The notes: generated from the letters alone by a model not told the origin. Counted from the stretch's first letter, positions 18,857 through 28,937 are shown. The stretch: DNA of 64,000 bases from Nitrosomonadales bacterium (GCA_009886095.1 VFJL01000007.1:1-64000), one strand, 5' to 3'. Translations and numbers: made by a program.

Positions 18857-18926
18857 TGGAGTCCATCCAATTTTACTCCAGTCGTGGACTCAATCCCCCT
18901 GTAGGAGCGGTCTCCGGGCCGCGATA
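18857..18926. repeat. Short inverted repeats, including a REP-like unit
   Basis: TGGAGTCCA/TGGACTCA form one inverted pair (18857-18892). It is followed by TGTAGGAGCGGTCTCCGGGCCGCGA (near 18900-18924), a REP-like palindrome common in proteobacterial intergenic regions. Both lie in the leader of the DUF2796 gene. Confidence 0.4.
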
Positions 18927-18959
18927 TACTCGGTGGTCACCAACCAGAAGAGGTAAGCA

Positions 18960-19544
18960 ATGAAACAATTATTGCGTTTTATGAGTTCGGTAGTGTTAAT
19001 TGCCATGATATCTTTGGGTGTCATGCCAATGGCAAAGGCGAACGAACCCGGCGCCCATGTGCATGGCATGGCCACTCTGGAAATTGCGATCGATGGCGCG
19101 GCAGTACAGATTAACCTGGGCAGCCCGCTGGATAATTTGCTGGGTTTCGAGCGCGCGCCGCGAAATGAGAAAGAGCGTCAGTCAGTCAAAGCTATGGCAT
19201 TGAGACTCTATCAAGCTGATACTTTGTTCATCTTTACGCCTGCGGCTCAATGCCGGTTGGAGTCGACCAGACTGGAATCAGCTGTGCTTGCACCCAGCCT
19301 GCTGGCGCCTGCTCCGGACTCTGGCAAGAGTGGTGACACAGCCAAAGCCGACACGTCCGATGTGCATGCAGAGCTGGCCGCTACATGGCATTTTCAATGT
19401 GCGGTGCCACAGGCTTTGCAGGGGGTCGAGGTGCACTTGTTTCAAAAGTTTTCCAGCCTCAAACGTATTGATGCCGCTGTAGTTGGACCCAAAGGCCAGT
19501 CAAGTGCAAAGCTCTCACCTAAATCTACGCGATTGAAGTGGTAA
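18960..19544 (+). CDS. DUF2796/ZrgA-like secreted protein
   Basis: 194 residues with a signal peptide ending near MPMAKANE. The mature start HVHGMATLEIAIDG is the hallmark of the DUF2796 family, of which Vibrio ZrgA is the known member. Histidines and acidic residues suggest metal contact. The gene starts an operon with a LolD-like ATPase, an FtsX-type permease and a DUF3299 protein, the same content as the Vibrio zrg zinc-acquisition locus. Zinc handling is therefore inferred from context. The ribosome binding site AGAGG is well placed. Confidence 0.75.
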   Translation: MKQLLRFMSSVVLIAMISLGVMPMAKANEPGAHVHGMATLEIAIDGAAVQINLGSPLDNLLGFERAPRNEKERQSVKAMALRLYQADTLFIFTPAAQCRLESTRLESAVLAPSLLAPAPDSGKSGDTAKADTSDVHAELAATWHFQCAVPQALQGVEVHLFQKFSSLKRIDAAVVGPKGQSSAKLSPKSTRLKW

Positions 19545-19553
19545 GATTCTGGC

Positions 19554-20261
19554 ATGAGCCAGTTTGTTATCGACATTCAGAATCTGATTTTTCAATGGCC
19601 CGGCAAACAAGGTTTCCGGCTTTCGATTCCCCGATTTCAGGTGGAACGTGGAGAGCGTGTTTTTTTGCACGGTGCGAGCGGTAGCGGCAAGAGTACGCTG
19701 CTGAGCCTGCTGGGCGGAGTAATGGTGCCGCAGCAAGGCCGTTTGCATGTGCTCGATACCGACTTGACGGCACTAACATCCAGCGCGCGTGACCGATTCC
19801 GGGTTGATCATGTAGGCTTATTATTTCAGCAGTTCAATCTGGTGCCTTATTTATCGGTGCGTGAAAATGTGCTGTTGCCCTGCCGCTTCTCGCAGCGCAG
19901 GTGCGTGCGCGCGCTGGAATCGGCTGACTCACTTGAGCAATCCGCAGACCGGCTACTCAATCAACTGGGACTGAACCTGACTTTGGCGCGACAACCGGTA
20001 ACGGCATTGTCGGTCGGGCAGCAGCAGCGCGTCGCAGCGGCACGCGCCCTGATGGGACATCCCGAGCTGATTATTGCCGATGAGCCCACCTCGGCATTAG
20101 ATGCAGACCGGCAAGCAGAATTTCTCGATGTGCTGCTGGGACGTTGCAATGATGAGGATGTCACCCTGATTTTTGTCAGCCATGACCAACGCCTGGCACA
20201 TCACTTTAACCGCAGTATCAACTTGAATGAATTGTGTGAAGTCACCGAGGGTGAGATATGA
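19554..20261 (+). CDS. ABC transporter ATP-binding protein (LolD/MacB type)
   Basis: 235 residues with Walker A (GASGSGKSTLL), the Q-loop, signature LSVGQQQRVAAARAL and Walker B (ELIIADEPTSALDADRQ). It belongs to the group that powers mechanotransmission-type FtsX permeases rather than substrate import. It lies 9 bp after the DUF2796 gene and overlaps the permease start by 4 nt, so the complex is almost certainly formed with the next product. Confidence 0.88.
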   Translation: MSQFVIDIQNLIFQWPGKQGFRLSIPRFQVERGERVFLHGASGSGKSTLLSLLGGVMVPQQGRLHVLDTDLTALTSSARDRFRVDHVGLLFQQFNLVPYLSVRENVLLPCRFSQRRCVRALESADSLEQSADRLLNQLGLNLTLARQPVTALSVGQQQRVAAARALMGHPELIIADEPTSALDADRQAEFLDVLLGRCNDEDVTLIFVSHDQRLAHHFNRSINLNELCEVTEGEI

Positions 20262-21520
20262 AACCCTTGCTGTTCCTCGCATTCGCCAGCGCCTGGAATC
20301 GGCGCGCCACGCTTGGGTTGATGGCGATCAGCATTGCGCTTTCAGTCATGTTGCTGTTGGGTGTCGAGCAATTACGTACCCAGGCACGGGAGAGTTTTTC
20401 ACAATCCATATTGGGAACCGATCTGGTGGTGGGTGCGCGTACCAGCCCGGTCCAGCTCATGCTTTATGCCGTGTTCCGCCTGGGGGATGCAACCCACAAT
20501 ATCCGCTGGTCAAGTTTTCAGATGCTGGCAGAGCATCCGTCCGTGGCATGGGCAGTGCCGATTTCACTGGGGGATTCACATCGCGGTTTTGCAGTGGTTG
20601 GCACTACAACCGCTTATTTCGAACATTTTCGTTATGCCGAGCGCCGCTTACTGGCGTTTGCTTCCGGCAAGCCCTTTGCGGACATTTTTGATGCAGTGAT
20701 TGGCGCGGATGTCGCCGAACAACTTGGCTATCAGCTGGGTGATAGTATTGTTCTCAATCATGGCGCGGGGGGTATCGCTCTGGCCGAGCATGCCGACAAG
20801 CCGTTCAAGGTGAGTGGTATTCTTAGACGCACCGGCCTGTCGGTAGACCGTAGCGTTCATATCAGTCTTGAGGCCATTGAAGCAATTCATCTCGACTGGC
20901 AGGGTGGCGCACCGATGCCAGGGTTATCTATCCCGGCTGAATATGTACGCAAATTTAATTTAGCTCCCAAGGAAATTACCGCAGCCTTCATTGGGCTAAA
21001 AAGCCGGGCAGGGGTTTTCCAGATGCAGCGCCATATCAACCAGTATAAGGCCGAGCCGTTGCTGGCAGTTCTGCCCGGAGTGGCACTGGATGAGCTCTGG
21101 TCCATCGTCAGTATTGTCGAAAAATCTCTGCTGGCCATTTCCGCGCTGGTGGTTGCAGTCGGCCTCAGCGGTCTGGTGGCGGTGGTGCTGGCCGGACTCG
21201 GTGAGCGCAGACGTGAGTTGGCAGTTCTGCGCTCAGTCGGCGCCGGTCCGCGCGTGGTCTTCATGCTGCTGGCTATCGAGGGGTTGATGGTAGTCGTGGC
21301 GGGTTCACTGCTCGGCTTGTTTGGTTTAATCGCGCTCAGCCTATTTGCTACACCGATTCTGGAAACACACCTGGGGATTTCTCTGGCAACATGGACGTTA
21401 TCGGCTGAAGCTTGGCAACTGCTGCTACTGGTGATGGCAACGGGTTTTCTGGTCAGCCTGATACCTGGCTATCGCGCTTACCGCTTGTCCCTTGCCGATG
21501 GCTTAACACCAAGATTATAA
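20258..21520 (+). CDS. FtsX-type ABC transporter permease
   Basis: 420 residues. An N-terminal membrane helix (residues 12-35) leads into a large periplasmic domain, then three C-terminal helices with the FtsX-domain sequence LGERRRELAVLRSVGAGPR. This is the MacB/LolCE architecture. Its partner ATPase is encoded directly upstream with an overlap. The transported or extracted substrate is unknown; context suggests metal or metal-binding protein handling in the envelope. Confidence 0.88.
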   Translation: MKPLLFLAFASAWNRRATLGLMAISIALSVMLLLGVEQLRTQARESFSQSILGTDLVVGARTSPVQLMLYAVFRLGDATHNIRWSSFQMLAEHPSVAWAVPISLGDSHRGFAVVGTTTAYFEHFRYAERRLLAFASGKPFADIFDAVIGADVAEQLGYQLGDSIVLNHGAGGIALAEHADKPFKVSGILRRTGLSVDRSVHISLEAIEAIHLDWQGGAPMPGLSIPAEYVRKFNLAPKEITAAFIGLKSRAGVFQMQRHINQYKAEPLLAVLPGVALDELWSIVSIVEKSLLAISALVVAVGLSGLVAVVLAGLGERRRELAVLRSVGAGPRVVFMLLAIEGLMVVVAGSLLGLFGLIALSLFATPILETHLGISLATWTLSAEAWQLLLLVMATGFLVSLIPGYRAYRLSLADGLTPRL

Positions 21521-21524
21521 AAAT

Positions 21525-22172
21525 ATGATTATCTCTTTGTGCTTTACATGGTTATCACAGCAACACCGGCTCCCGGCGGTTCTGCTTGCCGGATTGCTGA
21601 TATTTACTACGCAGACAACAACTGCTACCGGCTACAGCGTAGGCGAGCGGTTGCCGTCTGTTCCCGCGAAGAGCACTGGCAAAGCAATACCTCCAACAAC
21701 CCCCTCGACAACTTTGGCAACCACTTACAAAGAAATAACGTGGGACAACTTGATGCCCAAGAACTGGGATCCAATGGCCCCGTTAAAAGGATTGAAGCTC
21801 GACAATCTCAGAGACGGTGATCCGCGTGCGATCGACGCATTGGAGAAAATACGCGAGGCATGGAGCAACGCACCGATTGAGCCTGCCTTAAACGGCGCGC
21901 GCATTCGTCTGCCGGGGTTCGTGATTCCTCTGGATAAAGTGGGCGACAAGGTTAGCGAATTTTTATTCGTGCCTTATTTTGGCGCCTGCATTCATACGCC
22001 GCCACCGCCGTCCAATCAGATCATTCATGTGACGGTATCAAAACCCATCACTGGCATGCGCACGATGGATACCATGTGGGTCAGCGGCGTCATGCATGCC
22101 GGCAAGGTCGATACTGAAATGGGGCAAGCCGGTTACCAGTTGAAGGCCGAAGTGGTGGTGCCTTACAAATAA
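21525..22172 (+). CDS. DUF3299 exported protein
   Basis: 215 residues with an N-terminal signal/anchor (LPAVLLAGLLIFTTQTTT) and a DUF3299 domain: WDNLMPKNWDP, IRLPGFVIPLD and EFLFVPYFGACIHTPPPPSNQ with a conserved cysteine and histidine. The family commonly follows ABC genes in zrg-like operons and is probably periplasmic. It starts 4 bp after the permease gene. A degraded copy of its 3' third lies at 24348-24590 beyond the beta-lactamase-like gene. Confidence 0.78.
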   Translation: MIISLCFTWLSQQHRLPAVLLAGLLIFTTQTTTATGYSVGERLPSVPAKSTGKAIPPTTPSTTLATTYKEITWDNLMPKNWDPMAPLKGLKLDNLRDGDPRAIDALEKIREAWSNAPIEPALNGARIRLPGFVIPLDKVGDKVSEFLFVPYFGACIHTPPPPSNQIIHVTVSKPITGMRTMDTMWVSGVMHAGKVDTEMGQAGYQLKAEVVVPYK

Positions 22173-22335
22173 CCTTAACGGGTATTTTCCTTAAAATTCT
22201 CTACAAAAGAGGCAAGAATAGTAGATTAAATCGAGTCTGATCTTATTTGTTTTTTTCTCCAACTTTTAGTTGGATGCTACTGATACCGTATACACTCTCT
22301 TGTATGTTTAACAAAAATTAAAGGATGAAACTATT

Positions 22336-24132
22336 ATGGCCGTGAGATTCTACAATCGCAACATTCCCGACGAATGTCATCTGCAGATGAAGGCCATTGG
22401 AAAATCGGGAGACGGCATTGCCTGGGTCGCTTTTGCACCCGGCGCCAACCATTTCAGTATTGTCGCGAAGAACGGAGGATATTTTAATCGTAATATCCCG
22501 GATGAATGCCACAAACAGATGGGCGAGTTGTCGAAAAATGGCGCTAAGATTATCTGCGTGGCGTTTCCGCCAGCGGGTGGAAACAGTTTCAGTATTATTA
22601 ATGATCACGGCGAGTACTTCAATCGCAACATTCCAGATGAATGCCACACACAGATGGGCAAGTTATCGAAAAATGGCGCCAAGATCATCTGCGTGGCATT
22701 TCCGCCGGAAGGTGGAAATCGCTTCAGTATCGTGAATAATCAGGGCGCATATTTCAATCGCAACATTCCAGATGAATGCCATACACAGATGGGCGAGTTG
22801 TCGAAAAATGGCGCCAAAATCATTTGTGTGGCGTTCCCAAAGCAGGGGGGGAACAGTTGGAGCATCGTCAATGACCAGGGTGGCTTCTTCAATCGCAATA
22901 TTGACGAAGAAGCACACATGATCATGCGGTTCCAAAGCTCGGTTTATGGTCCACTGAGAATCGTCGCGTTCGACGGGGATGGCAAAGGATGGTCGGTCAC
23001 ATCAAAAGTCACAAAGGCTGAGAAAATCTGTGATGCGACAAAGTGTGCGTCGATTGCGGAAATCTACGAAAAAATTCAGGCAAGGTTGGACGGCAAGGTG
23101 GTCGGGTACGCGTGCACGGTGGGTGCTGGTGCGGTCAGCACTTTCTCGCAGGGATGGGCGCGAACGGCGGCCGATGCACCCGCGAAGCAGTTCCTGCCTT
23201 CCACGAAAATTACGGTGGCGAGTGTCGCAAAGTTCGTCACTGCCGTGGCGGCGATCCGCGTATTGGCAAAAAATAATGTAGGCCTTGACACGGCAATTGG
23301 CGGGCATTTGCCGGGTGATTGGACGCTGGATGCGAGCGTTTCGTCGATCACGTTCCGGCAGTTGTTGTCGCACAGCAGCGGTATCAAGGATTATGGGAAT
23401 GTCAGCATGGATTACGCTCAGCTGAAGAAATTTTTCACGCAGACGGTGGATAAGACTAAAAACACGTCATGCCAAGGGGCTCAGGTGGTGAACCCGGCGA
23501 ATCCGATTAACCCGAATAATAAAGGACGCTGCTACAGCAATTACAACTTCGCGATCTTCCGCGTGCTGTTGCCGTGGATTGACGGGTTCACGGACGATCT
23601 GGCGCATCGTCCACAGAAATTAGCGGATGCCTACGTAAAAATTGTGGAGAAGAACGTTTTTGCACCGGTTGGTGTAACCGGTATGCTGGCGAAACCACCG
23701 GCTTCTGGACCTCAAGCGACGAGCTATGCGTTCTCTTACAAGTTCCCCGGAACGAGCAAAGGTGTGGACTGGGGCGATGGGACGTTAATTGTGGGCGCAG
23801 CCGCGTGGTATCTGGCGATCGAGGACATTGCCGCCGTGTTGTTCAGCTTAAACAAGAAGGATGACCGCATTCTGACAGACGCACAGATCCAGGACATGGA
23901 GACAACGGTGATGGGCTGGGATAAAGCGACGGATTCGGCGGGTAATCGATGGGTGGAGAAGAACGGTGGCTGGGGCGCGAATGGTACGACAATCAGTACC
24001 TCGGTCGCGTTATTTGGACCAGGACTGTTCGGCGCATTATTCCTGAACTCGGATATTGCGGGGGAAGCCGGGGTAGGAGCGGAGACAGTGCTACATGATG
24101 CTTGGCTTGCGGCAATGAAACCGAAGAGTTGA
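22336..24132 (+). CDS. Beta-lactamase-family serine hydrolase with five N-terminal 45-residue repeats
   Basis: 598 residues in two parts. Residues 1-225 are five tandem repeats of about 45 residues built on FNRNIPDECHxQM, KNGAKIICVAFP and GGNSFSIV; the fifth is divergent. Residues about 240-598 are a class C beta-lactamase/DD-peptidase-like domain with the serine motif S296-V-A-K and the tyrosine motif Y400-S-N. The protein has no signal peptide, which is unusual for this hydrolase family. I do not recognise the repeat domain; it may bind a ligand or surface. A ribosome binding site AAGGAT precedes the ATG. The gene lies between two copies of DUF3299 sequence. Confidence 0.8.
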   Translation: MAVRFYNRNIPDECHLQMKAIGKSGDGIAWVAFAPGANHFSIVAKNGGYFNRNIPDECHKQMGELSKNGAKIICVAFPPAGGNSFSIINDHGEYFNRNIPDECHTQMGKLSKNGAKIICVAFPPEGGNRFSIVNNQGAYFNRNIPDECHTQMGELSKNGAKIICVAFPKQGGNSWSIVNDQGGFFNRNIDEEAHMIMRFQSSVYGPLRIVAFDGDGKGWSVTSKVTKAEKICDATKCASIAEIYEKIQARLDGKVVGYACTVGAGAVSTFSQGWARTAADAPAKQFLPSTKITVASVAKFVTAVAAIRVLAKNNVGLDTAIGGHLPGDWTLDASVSSITFRQLLSHSSGIKDYGNVSMDYAQLKKFFTQTVDKTKNTSCQGAQVVNPANPINPNNKGRCYSNYNFAIFRVLLPWIDGFTDDLAHRPQKLADAYVKIVEKNVFAPVGVTGMLAKPPASGPQATSYAFSYKFPGTSKGVDWGDGTLIVGAAAWYLAIEDIAAVLFSLNKKDDRILTDAQIQDMETTVMGWDKATDSAGNRWVEKNGGWGANGTTISTSVALFGPGLFGALFLNSDIAGEAGVGAETVLHDAWLAAMKPKS

Positions 24133-24347
24133 TCGCCTTGTTGACTGAATTTTCTCAGAGTACGATAAACGTCTGCTAGCCGTAGCGGCCCAATAATATA
24201 ACGAAGCAAAGGGTCATGCAAAGCCAGGGATCAGGTTGCAATGCTGTTCGGTTAAATTGGATTTGCGGATCGCTGTCGCAGCGGTAGCGGTTTAGGCTCA
24301 AGCATACCAACGGTGCAGTCGTCGCGGATAATGATGATCATGCCGAA
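24133..24347. other. Intergenic, no gene seen
   Basis: About 215 bp between the hydrolase gene and the DUF3299 remnant. Stops occur in all frames and no tRNA, terminator with T-tract or known repeat is apparent. Confidence 0.4.
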
Positions 24348-24590
24348 GCGTAGGGCGAGTTTTTACTCGTGCCTTATTTCGGTGTTTGCATTCACATGCT
24401 GCCGCCGTCCAATCAAATCACTCGTGTGCCGGTACAAACGCCATCCTTGGTATGCGCACGATGGATGCCGTGTGGGTCAGCGGCGTCATGCATGCTGGCA
24501 AGGTCGATACTGAAATAGGGCAGGCCGGTTACCAGTTGAAGGCTGAAGTGGTGGTGCCTTACAAATAATTTCAACGGGTCTTTGGGATAC
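24348..24590 (+). pseudogene. 3' fragment of a second DUF3299 gene
   Basis: The stretch from TTTTTACTCGTGCCTTATTT to the TAA near 24568 repeats the last third of the gene at 21525, including the final residues GYQLKAEVVVPYK and the following CAACGGGT. It has point changes and a small deletion that shifts the frame near the CCGCCGTCC position, and its 5' two thirds are absent. It is a decayed duplicate, not a working gene. Confidence 0.8.
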
Positions 24591-24684
24591 TCAGAGTAAC
24601 CTACGGCCAAACTGGCTCTGTCATTTGACACTCGGATAGGCTGGTTTTACATTCCATCTTTGTGCTCAGATATTCATCATACAA

Positions 24685-27600
24685 ATGCTTGGTCAATTTT
24701 CTGATTTCTACAATAGTCTTGATGCCGACCCAGCCAAGCGGGGCAAGCAGTTCGAACACTTCGTCAAATGGTTCCTGAAAGCCGATCCTGAATGGTCAAC
24801 CCAAGTTGACCAGGTGTGGCTGTGGGATGAATGGCCGGGGCGATGGGGTGCGGACTGCGGCATTGATCTGGTGATTCTCCACAAGGACGGCAATCACTGG
24901 GCGGTGCAGGTCAAGTGCTATTCACCCGACTATCACATCACCAAACATGATGTAGACAAATTCCTCAGCGAATCGAACCGGCCGCTCATCAAACACCGCC
25001 TGCTGATCGCCACTACCGACCGTATCGGAGCGAATGCCAAGCAAGTCTGTGAGGCGCAAGAAAAACCCGTCATACGCTTTCTGCTGTCCGACTTCGAACG
25101 CGCCGCGCTAGATTACCCCGCCAATTTTGCCGCACTCTCACAAGCCAAACGCAAAGCTCGTCCCGAACCGCGCGACCACCAGCACGAAGCCAGAACCGCC
25201 GTGGTGCAAGGGCTGCAAACCGCTGACCGTGGCCAGCTCATCATGGCCTGCGGCACGGGCAAAACTTACGTCACGCTGTGGATCAAAGAGCAGTTGGACG
25301 CGCAACGCACCCTGGTGCTGGTTCCGTCCTTGGGGCTGCTGTCCCAACTGCTGCGCGAATGGACATTTGCCGCCGCCACCCCGTTTGAAGTGCTGTGCGT
25401 TTGTTCCGATCAAACCGTTGGCACCAAGGGCAACGACGAAGCCATCCACAGCGTGGCTGATCTGGCATTTCCCGTCACCTCGGATGCCGACGAAGTAAAA
25501 CATTTTCTCAGTGGCGCAGGCAACCGCGTGGTTTTCTCTACCTACCAATCTTCCTCCGTCATCGCCGCCGCCCAAGCCGACCCAGCCATCCCCGCGTTTG
25601 ATCTGGTCGTGGCGGACGAAGCCCACCGTTGCGCGGGCAAGGTTAGCAGCGACTTTACCACCATCCTGGACAATGCACAGATACGCAGCACCAAGCGGCT
25701 ATTCGCCACCGCCACCCCGCGCACTTACTCCAGCACCGTCCATAAAGCTGCCGAAGATCGCGGCGTCGAAGTGGTCGGCATGGATAACGCTGCCCTGTTT
25801 GGCGAGGTGCTGTATGCCCTGCCGTTTGGCAAAGCCATCGAACGCAAACTGCTCACCGATTACCGCGTTGTCATCATCGGCGTGGACGACCCCACCATCG
25901 CGCAGTGGATCGCCAACCGCGAACTGGTCACCATCGGCACGGGAATCGAGACCGACAGCGAATCGCTCGCCGCCCAGATTGGCCTGCTCAAAGCCATCAA
26001 AGACTACGACCTCAAGCGCATCATCAGCTTCCACAGTCGCGTCAATCGCGCCGAAGCTTTTACCACCGACATCCAAAGCATCATGGCATGGATCAGCGAC
26101 GAACATCGCCCCAGCGGAACCCTGCGCACCGACTTTGTCTCCGGCAACATGCCCGCCAACAAACGCAAGATCAAGCTCGATCAACTCAAAGCCCTGAGCG
26201 CAGATGAACGCGGCGTGCTGAGCAATGCGCGCTGCCTGTCCGAAGGCGTGGACGTGCCCTCCCTCGATGGTGTGGCGTTTATTGACCCGCGCAGCAGCCA
26301 GGTGGACATCATCCAGGCCGTGGGTCGCGCCATTCGCCTGAGTGCTGACAAGAAGGTCGGCACGATTGTATTGCCGGTGTTTATCGCAGCCGGACAAAAT
26401 GCCGAAAACACGATAGAGGCCAGCAACTTCAAGCCTATCTGGGATGTGCTGAACGCGCTCAAAGCGCACGATGATGTGCTGGCTTGCGAACTGGATCAGA
26501 TTAGAACTGAGATGGGGAGGAAATCCGGGGCAGGCATTAGCGCTGACGGCCTGCGAAAAATTACCATTGACCTACCCACTACAGTAGATACGAATTTCGG
26601 CAGCGCACTGCGCACCTATCTGCTGGAGCAAGTCACGGCGTCTTGGAATTTTTGGTTTGGGTTGTTGGAGGCGTTCGCAGATCGAGAGGAGCATGCCAAG
26701 GTTCCTCAAGATTACAAAACGGCAAATGGATATCGTCTTGGTCAGTGGGTAGGAAGCCAGCGAAACAAAAAAGACAACATGCCACTGGAGCGCAAAGCAC
26801 GGCTGGAAGCATTAGCTGGTTGGAGTTGGGATGCTTTGTCAGATAAGTGGGAAGAAGGATTTCGCCATCTCAAGAAATTCGCAGATCGAGAGGGGTATGC
26901 CAAAGTTTCTCAAGGTTGTAAAACGGTAGATGGTTATCGAATCGGAACCTGGGTAAGTTTTCAACGAGTAACAAAAGACAAAATGTCGCCGGAACGCAAA
27001 GTTCGGCTGGAAGCCTTGCCCGGTTGGAGTTGGGATGCTCGTGCAGATAATTGGGAAGAAGGATTTTGCTACCTTAAAAAGTTTGTAGAACGTGAGGGGC
27101 ATTGTTTGTTTCCCGCACTATATAAAACAGAAGATGGATATCGACTCGGTGGCTGGGTAAGGGAACAACGAACAGCAAAAGACAATCTATCACCAGAGCG
27201 CAAAGCGCGTCTGGAAGCGTTAGCTGGTTGGAGTTGGGATGCTTTGTCAGATAAGTGGGAAGAAGGATTTCGCCATCTCAAGGAATTCGCAGAACGTGAG
27301 GGGCATTGTTTGCCTCCTGCGCGATACAAAACGGCCGATGGATACCGCCTTGGTCAGTGGGTATCAAAACAGCGGCAAAAAAAGGACATCATGTCACCAG
27401 AGCGCAAAGCTCGGCTGGAAGCTTTACCCGGTTGGAGTTGTGATCCTTTTAAGGATATATGGGAAGAAGGATTTCGCTACCTCAAGGAATTCACAGAACG
27501 AGAAGGGCATGCCAAAGTTTCTCAAGGTTGTAAAACGGTAGATGGTTATCGACTCGGTGGCTGGATAAGGAACCAACGAACAACAAAAAACAACCTTTCG

Positions 27601-27861
27601 CCGGAGCGCAAAACACGGCTGGAAGCATTGCCCGGTTGGAGTTGGGCTACACATGTAGATAATTGGGAAGAAAGATTTCGCTATCTCAAGGAATTCGCAG
27701 ATCGAGAGGGGCATACCAAGGTTCCCGCGCTATACAAAACGGCAGATGGATATCGCCTTGGTCGGTGGGTAAGTAACCAACGAGCAATAAAAGACAACCT
27801 GTCACCGGAGTGCAAAGCACGGCTGGAAGCATTACCTGGTTGGGTTTGGCGAGTTGAGTGA
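24685..27861 (+). CDS. Nuclease-SF2 helicase fusion with six helicase-associated repeats
   Basis: 1058 residues. The N-terminus (about 1-150) has a Mrr-like restriction endonuclease core with GIDLVI and AVQVKCY. The SF2 helicase follows: Walker A ACGTGKT (about 188), [10 protein letters not shown] (about 309), FATATPRTY and the motif VI region [14 protein letters not shown]. From about residue 650 to the end there are six helicase-associated repeats of about 68 residues, each with [17 protein letters not shown], YRLGxWV, QR and [17 protein letters not shown]. Such proteins are thought to act on DNA, often in mobile or defence regions. Repeat copies are also similar at DNA level, so copy number may vary. 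Confidence 0.85.
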   Translation: MLGQFSDFYNSLDADPAKRGKQFEHFVKWFLKADPEWSTQVDQVWLWDEWPGRWGADCGIDLVILHKDGNHWAVQVKCYSPDYHITKHDVDKFLSESNRPLIKHRLLIATTDRIGANAKQVCEAQEKPVIRFLLSDFERAALDYPANFAALSQAKRKARPEPRDHQHEARTAVVQGLQTADRGQLIMACGTGKTYVTLWIKEQLDAQRTLVLVPSLGLLSQLLREWTFAAATPFEVLCVCSDQTVGTKGNDEAIHSVADLAFPVTSDADEVKHFLSGAGNRVVFSTYQSSSVIAAAQADPAIPAFDLVVADEAHRCAGKVSSDFTTILDNAQIRSTKRLFATATPRTYSSTVHKAAEDRGVEVVGMDNAALFGEVLYALPFGKAIERKLLTDYRVVIIGVDDPTIAQWIANRELVTIGTGIETDSESLAAQIGLLKAIKDYDLKRIISFHSRVNRAEAFTTDIQSIMAWISDEHRPSGTLRTDFVSGNMPANKRKIKLDQLKALSADERGVLSNARCLSEGVDVPSLDGVAFIDPRSSQVDIIQAVGRAIRLSADKKVGTIVLPVFIAAGQNAENTIEASNFKPIWDVLNALKAHDDVLACELDQIRTEMGRKSGAGISADGLRKITIDLPTTVDTNFGSALRTYLLEQVTASWNFWFGLLEAFADREEHAKVPQDYKTANGYRLGQWVGSQRNKKDNMPLERKARLEALAGWSWDALSDKWEEGFRHLKKFADREGYAKVSQGCKTVDGYRIGTWVSFQRVTKDKMSPERKVRLEALPGWSWDARADNWEEGFCYLKKFVEREGHCLFPALYKTEDGYRLGGWVREQRTAKDNLSPERKARLEALAGWSWDALSDKWEEGFRHLKEFAEREGHCLPPARYKTADGYRLGQWVSKQRQKKDIMSPERKARLEALPGWSCDPFKDIWEEGFRYLKEFTEREGHAKVSQGCKTVDGYRLGGWIRNQRTTKNNLSPERKTRLEALPGWSWATHVDNWEERFRYLKEFADREGHTKVPALYKTADGYRLGRWVSNQRAIKDNLSPECKARLEALPGWVWRVE

Positions 27862-27929
27862 GGTCATTTTTTTGTTAGGCGTCGACTTGCGGTTGCTGCA
27901 AACGGCGAACTTCGACATACGAGATACTT

Positions 27930-28937
27930 ATGCACGCATTCACTAAACGCAATCACTATAACCCCTGCTTCTGGACCGGTCTGTGGAATCATGATTACTT
28001 CGAGGCTCGAAAGCGTGGCACTCGAACCAAACCAGCTCGGGCGCAACATGTGTTCGCGCTTGGCATTCGCGCCAACAAGGTTTATCCGACCGTAGTTGAC
28101 AATGTTCATTACGCGGAAGGTCTCGGGGTTGCGGAGATTACGCCAGAAACTATGAAGCAGTTCTGTCAGAAGCGGTTTCCTGATCAGCACGAAAAATTGG
28201 CATGTTATGTGGACGAACATCCAGAAAGCCTGTTCATGGATTTCGAAGATATTCTGGTGGGCGTCGAGCAGAAAGGTAAGTATGACCTCCTGATCGATGC
28301 AGCCATGCTCGGCGGCTTTTCTTCAAACGAGCATAAGGGCTTCATAACGTGCCTGCTCGTCATTCATGCGATGCGGAGCTACGAAATGATGGCATCAATG
28401 GTCGAGTTGTCTGAGTCCATCGGCATGCCAAAATGGGAGTACTTCTGGCTTCTGAAGAACGCTTGGGCGAACCAGTTCGTGCTCGCTCGCGCCACCGTCG
28501 CGCTGGCCTGTGCCCGGTGGACTTTGTATCGAACCGACGAACATCGCTTTCCGCTTTGCGATTCGCCGATCATGATGGGTCGGGATTCGATGATGGCCGT
28601 TCTATCCCCCCGGCTGCTGGTTGAGATCGATTTGAAAGTGGCTTCTTCCGAAGACTCGTGGGTGATCCGCGACGGAATCAGCTTCAGCAAGTACCGCGAA
28701 TTCCGAAGACGATCGATCGGTAATACGTTTCGCGAGATAATCTTCCATGATTCCAAAGAACTTGAGTGCTGGCGCGACACGCCGGAATTCAAGGCACGGC
28801 TTCGGTCCCTCGCTGAGCCCACAGCCGCGCGTCAACTTGTGGCCGATGCCGCCAACCGCGTCATCTGGGGTCTAAACGGTTTTGGACGCGTGCCCAGAGA
28901 GTTTGAGAGTTGGATCAAAGATCGGGTCGATGCCTAG
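27930..28937 (+). CDS. DUF4238 domain protein
   Basis: 335 residues. The N-terminus HAFTKRNHYNPCFWTGLWN has the NHY-P-W pattern of DUF4238, and the later FPLCDSPIMMG and MAVLSPRLLVEID match the family's second conserved part. No catalytic role is established for it. It is cytoplasmic by sequence. It follows the nuclease-helicase on the same strand after 68 bp, so it is part of the same accessory segment. GTTAGGC at 27874-27880 just upstream resembles a recombination core, but that alone is weak. Confidence 0.65.
   Translation: MHAFTKRNHYNPCFWTGLWNHDYFEARKRGTRTKPARAQHVFALGIRANKVYPTVVDNVHYAEGLGVAEITPETMKQFCQKRFPDQHEKLACYVDEHPESLFMDFEDILVGVEQKGKYDLLIDAAMLGGFSSNEHKGFITCLLVIHAMRSYEMMASMVELSESIGMPKWEYFWLLKNAWANQFVLARATVALACARWTLYRTDEHRFPLCDSPIMMGRDSMMAVLSPRLLVEIDLKVASSEDSWVIRDGISFSKYREFRRRSIGNTFREIIFHDSKELECWRDTPEFKARLRSLAEPTAARQLVADAANRVIWGLNGFGRVPREFESWIKDRVDA

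Noticed and set aside
18747-18956. 69-residue plus-strand frame before the DUF2796 gene
   Set aside because: It has no ribosome binding site, covers the operator and REP-like repeats, and shows no protein-like composition.
22240-22275. Hairpin CCAAC-TTTTA-GTTGG as terminator of the DUF3299 operon
   Set aside because: The T-run precedes the stem on the plus strand and does not follow it on either strand.
27874-27880. GTTAGGC, a perfect attC R' core, 50 bp before the DUF4238 gene, with GCCTAGA at its end
   Set aside because: A single 7-mer is expected by chance in a window this size, and no L boxes or hairpin lie before it.
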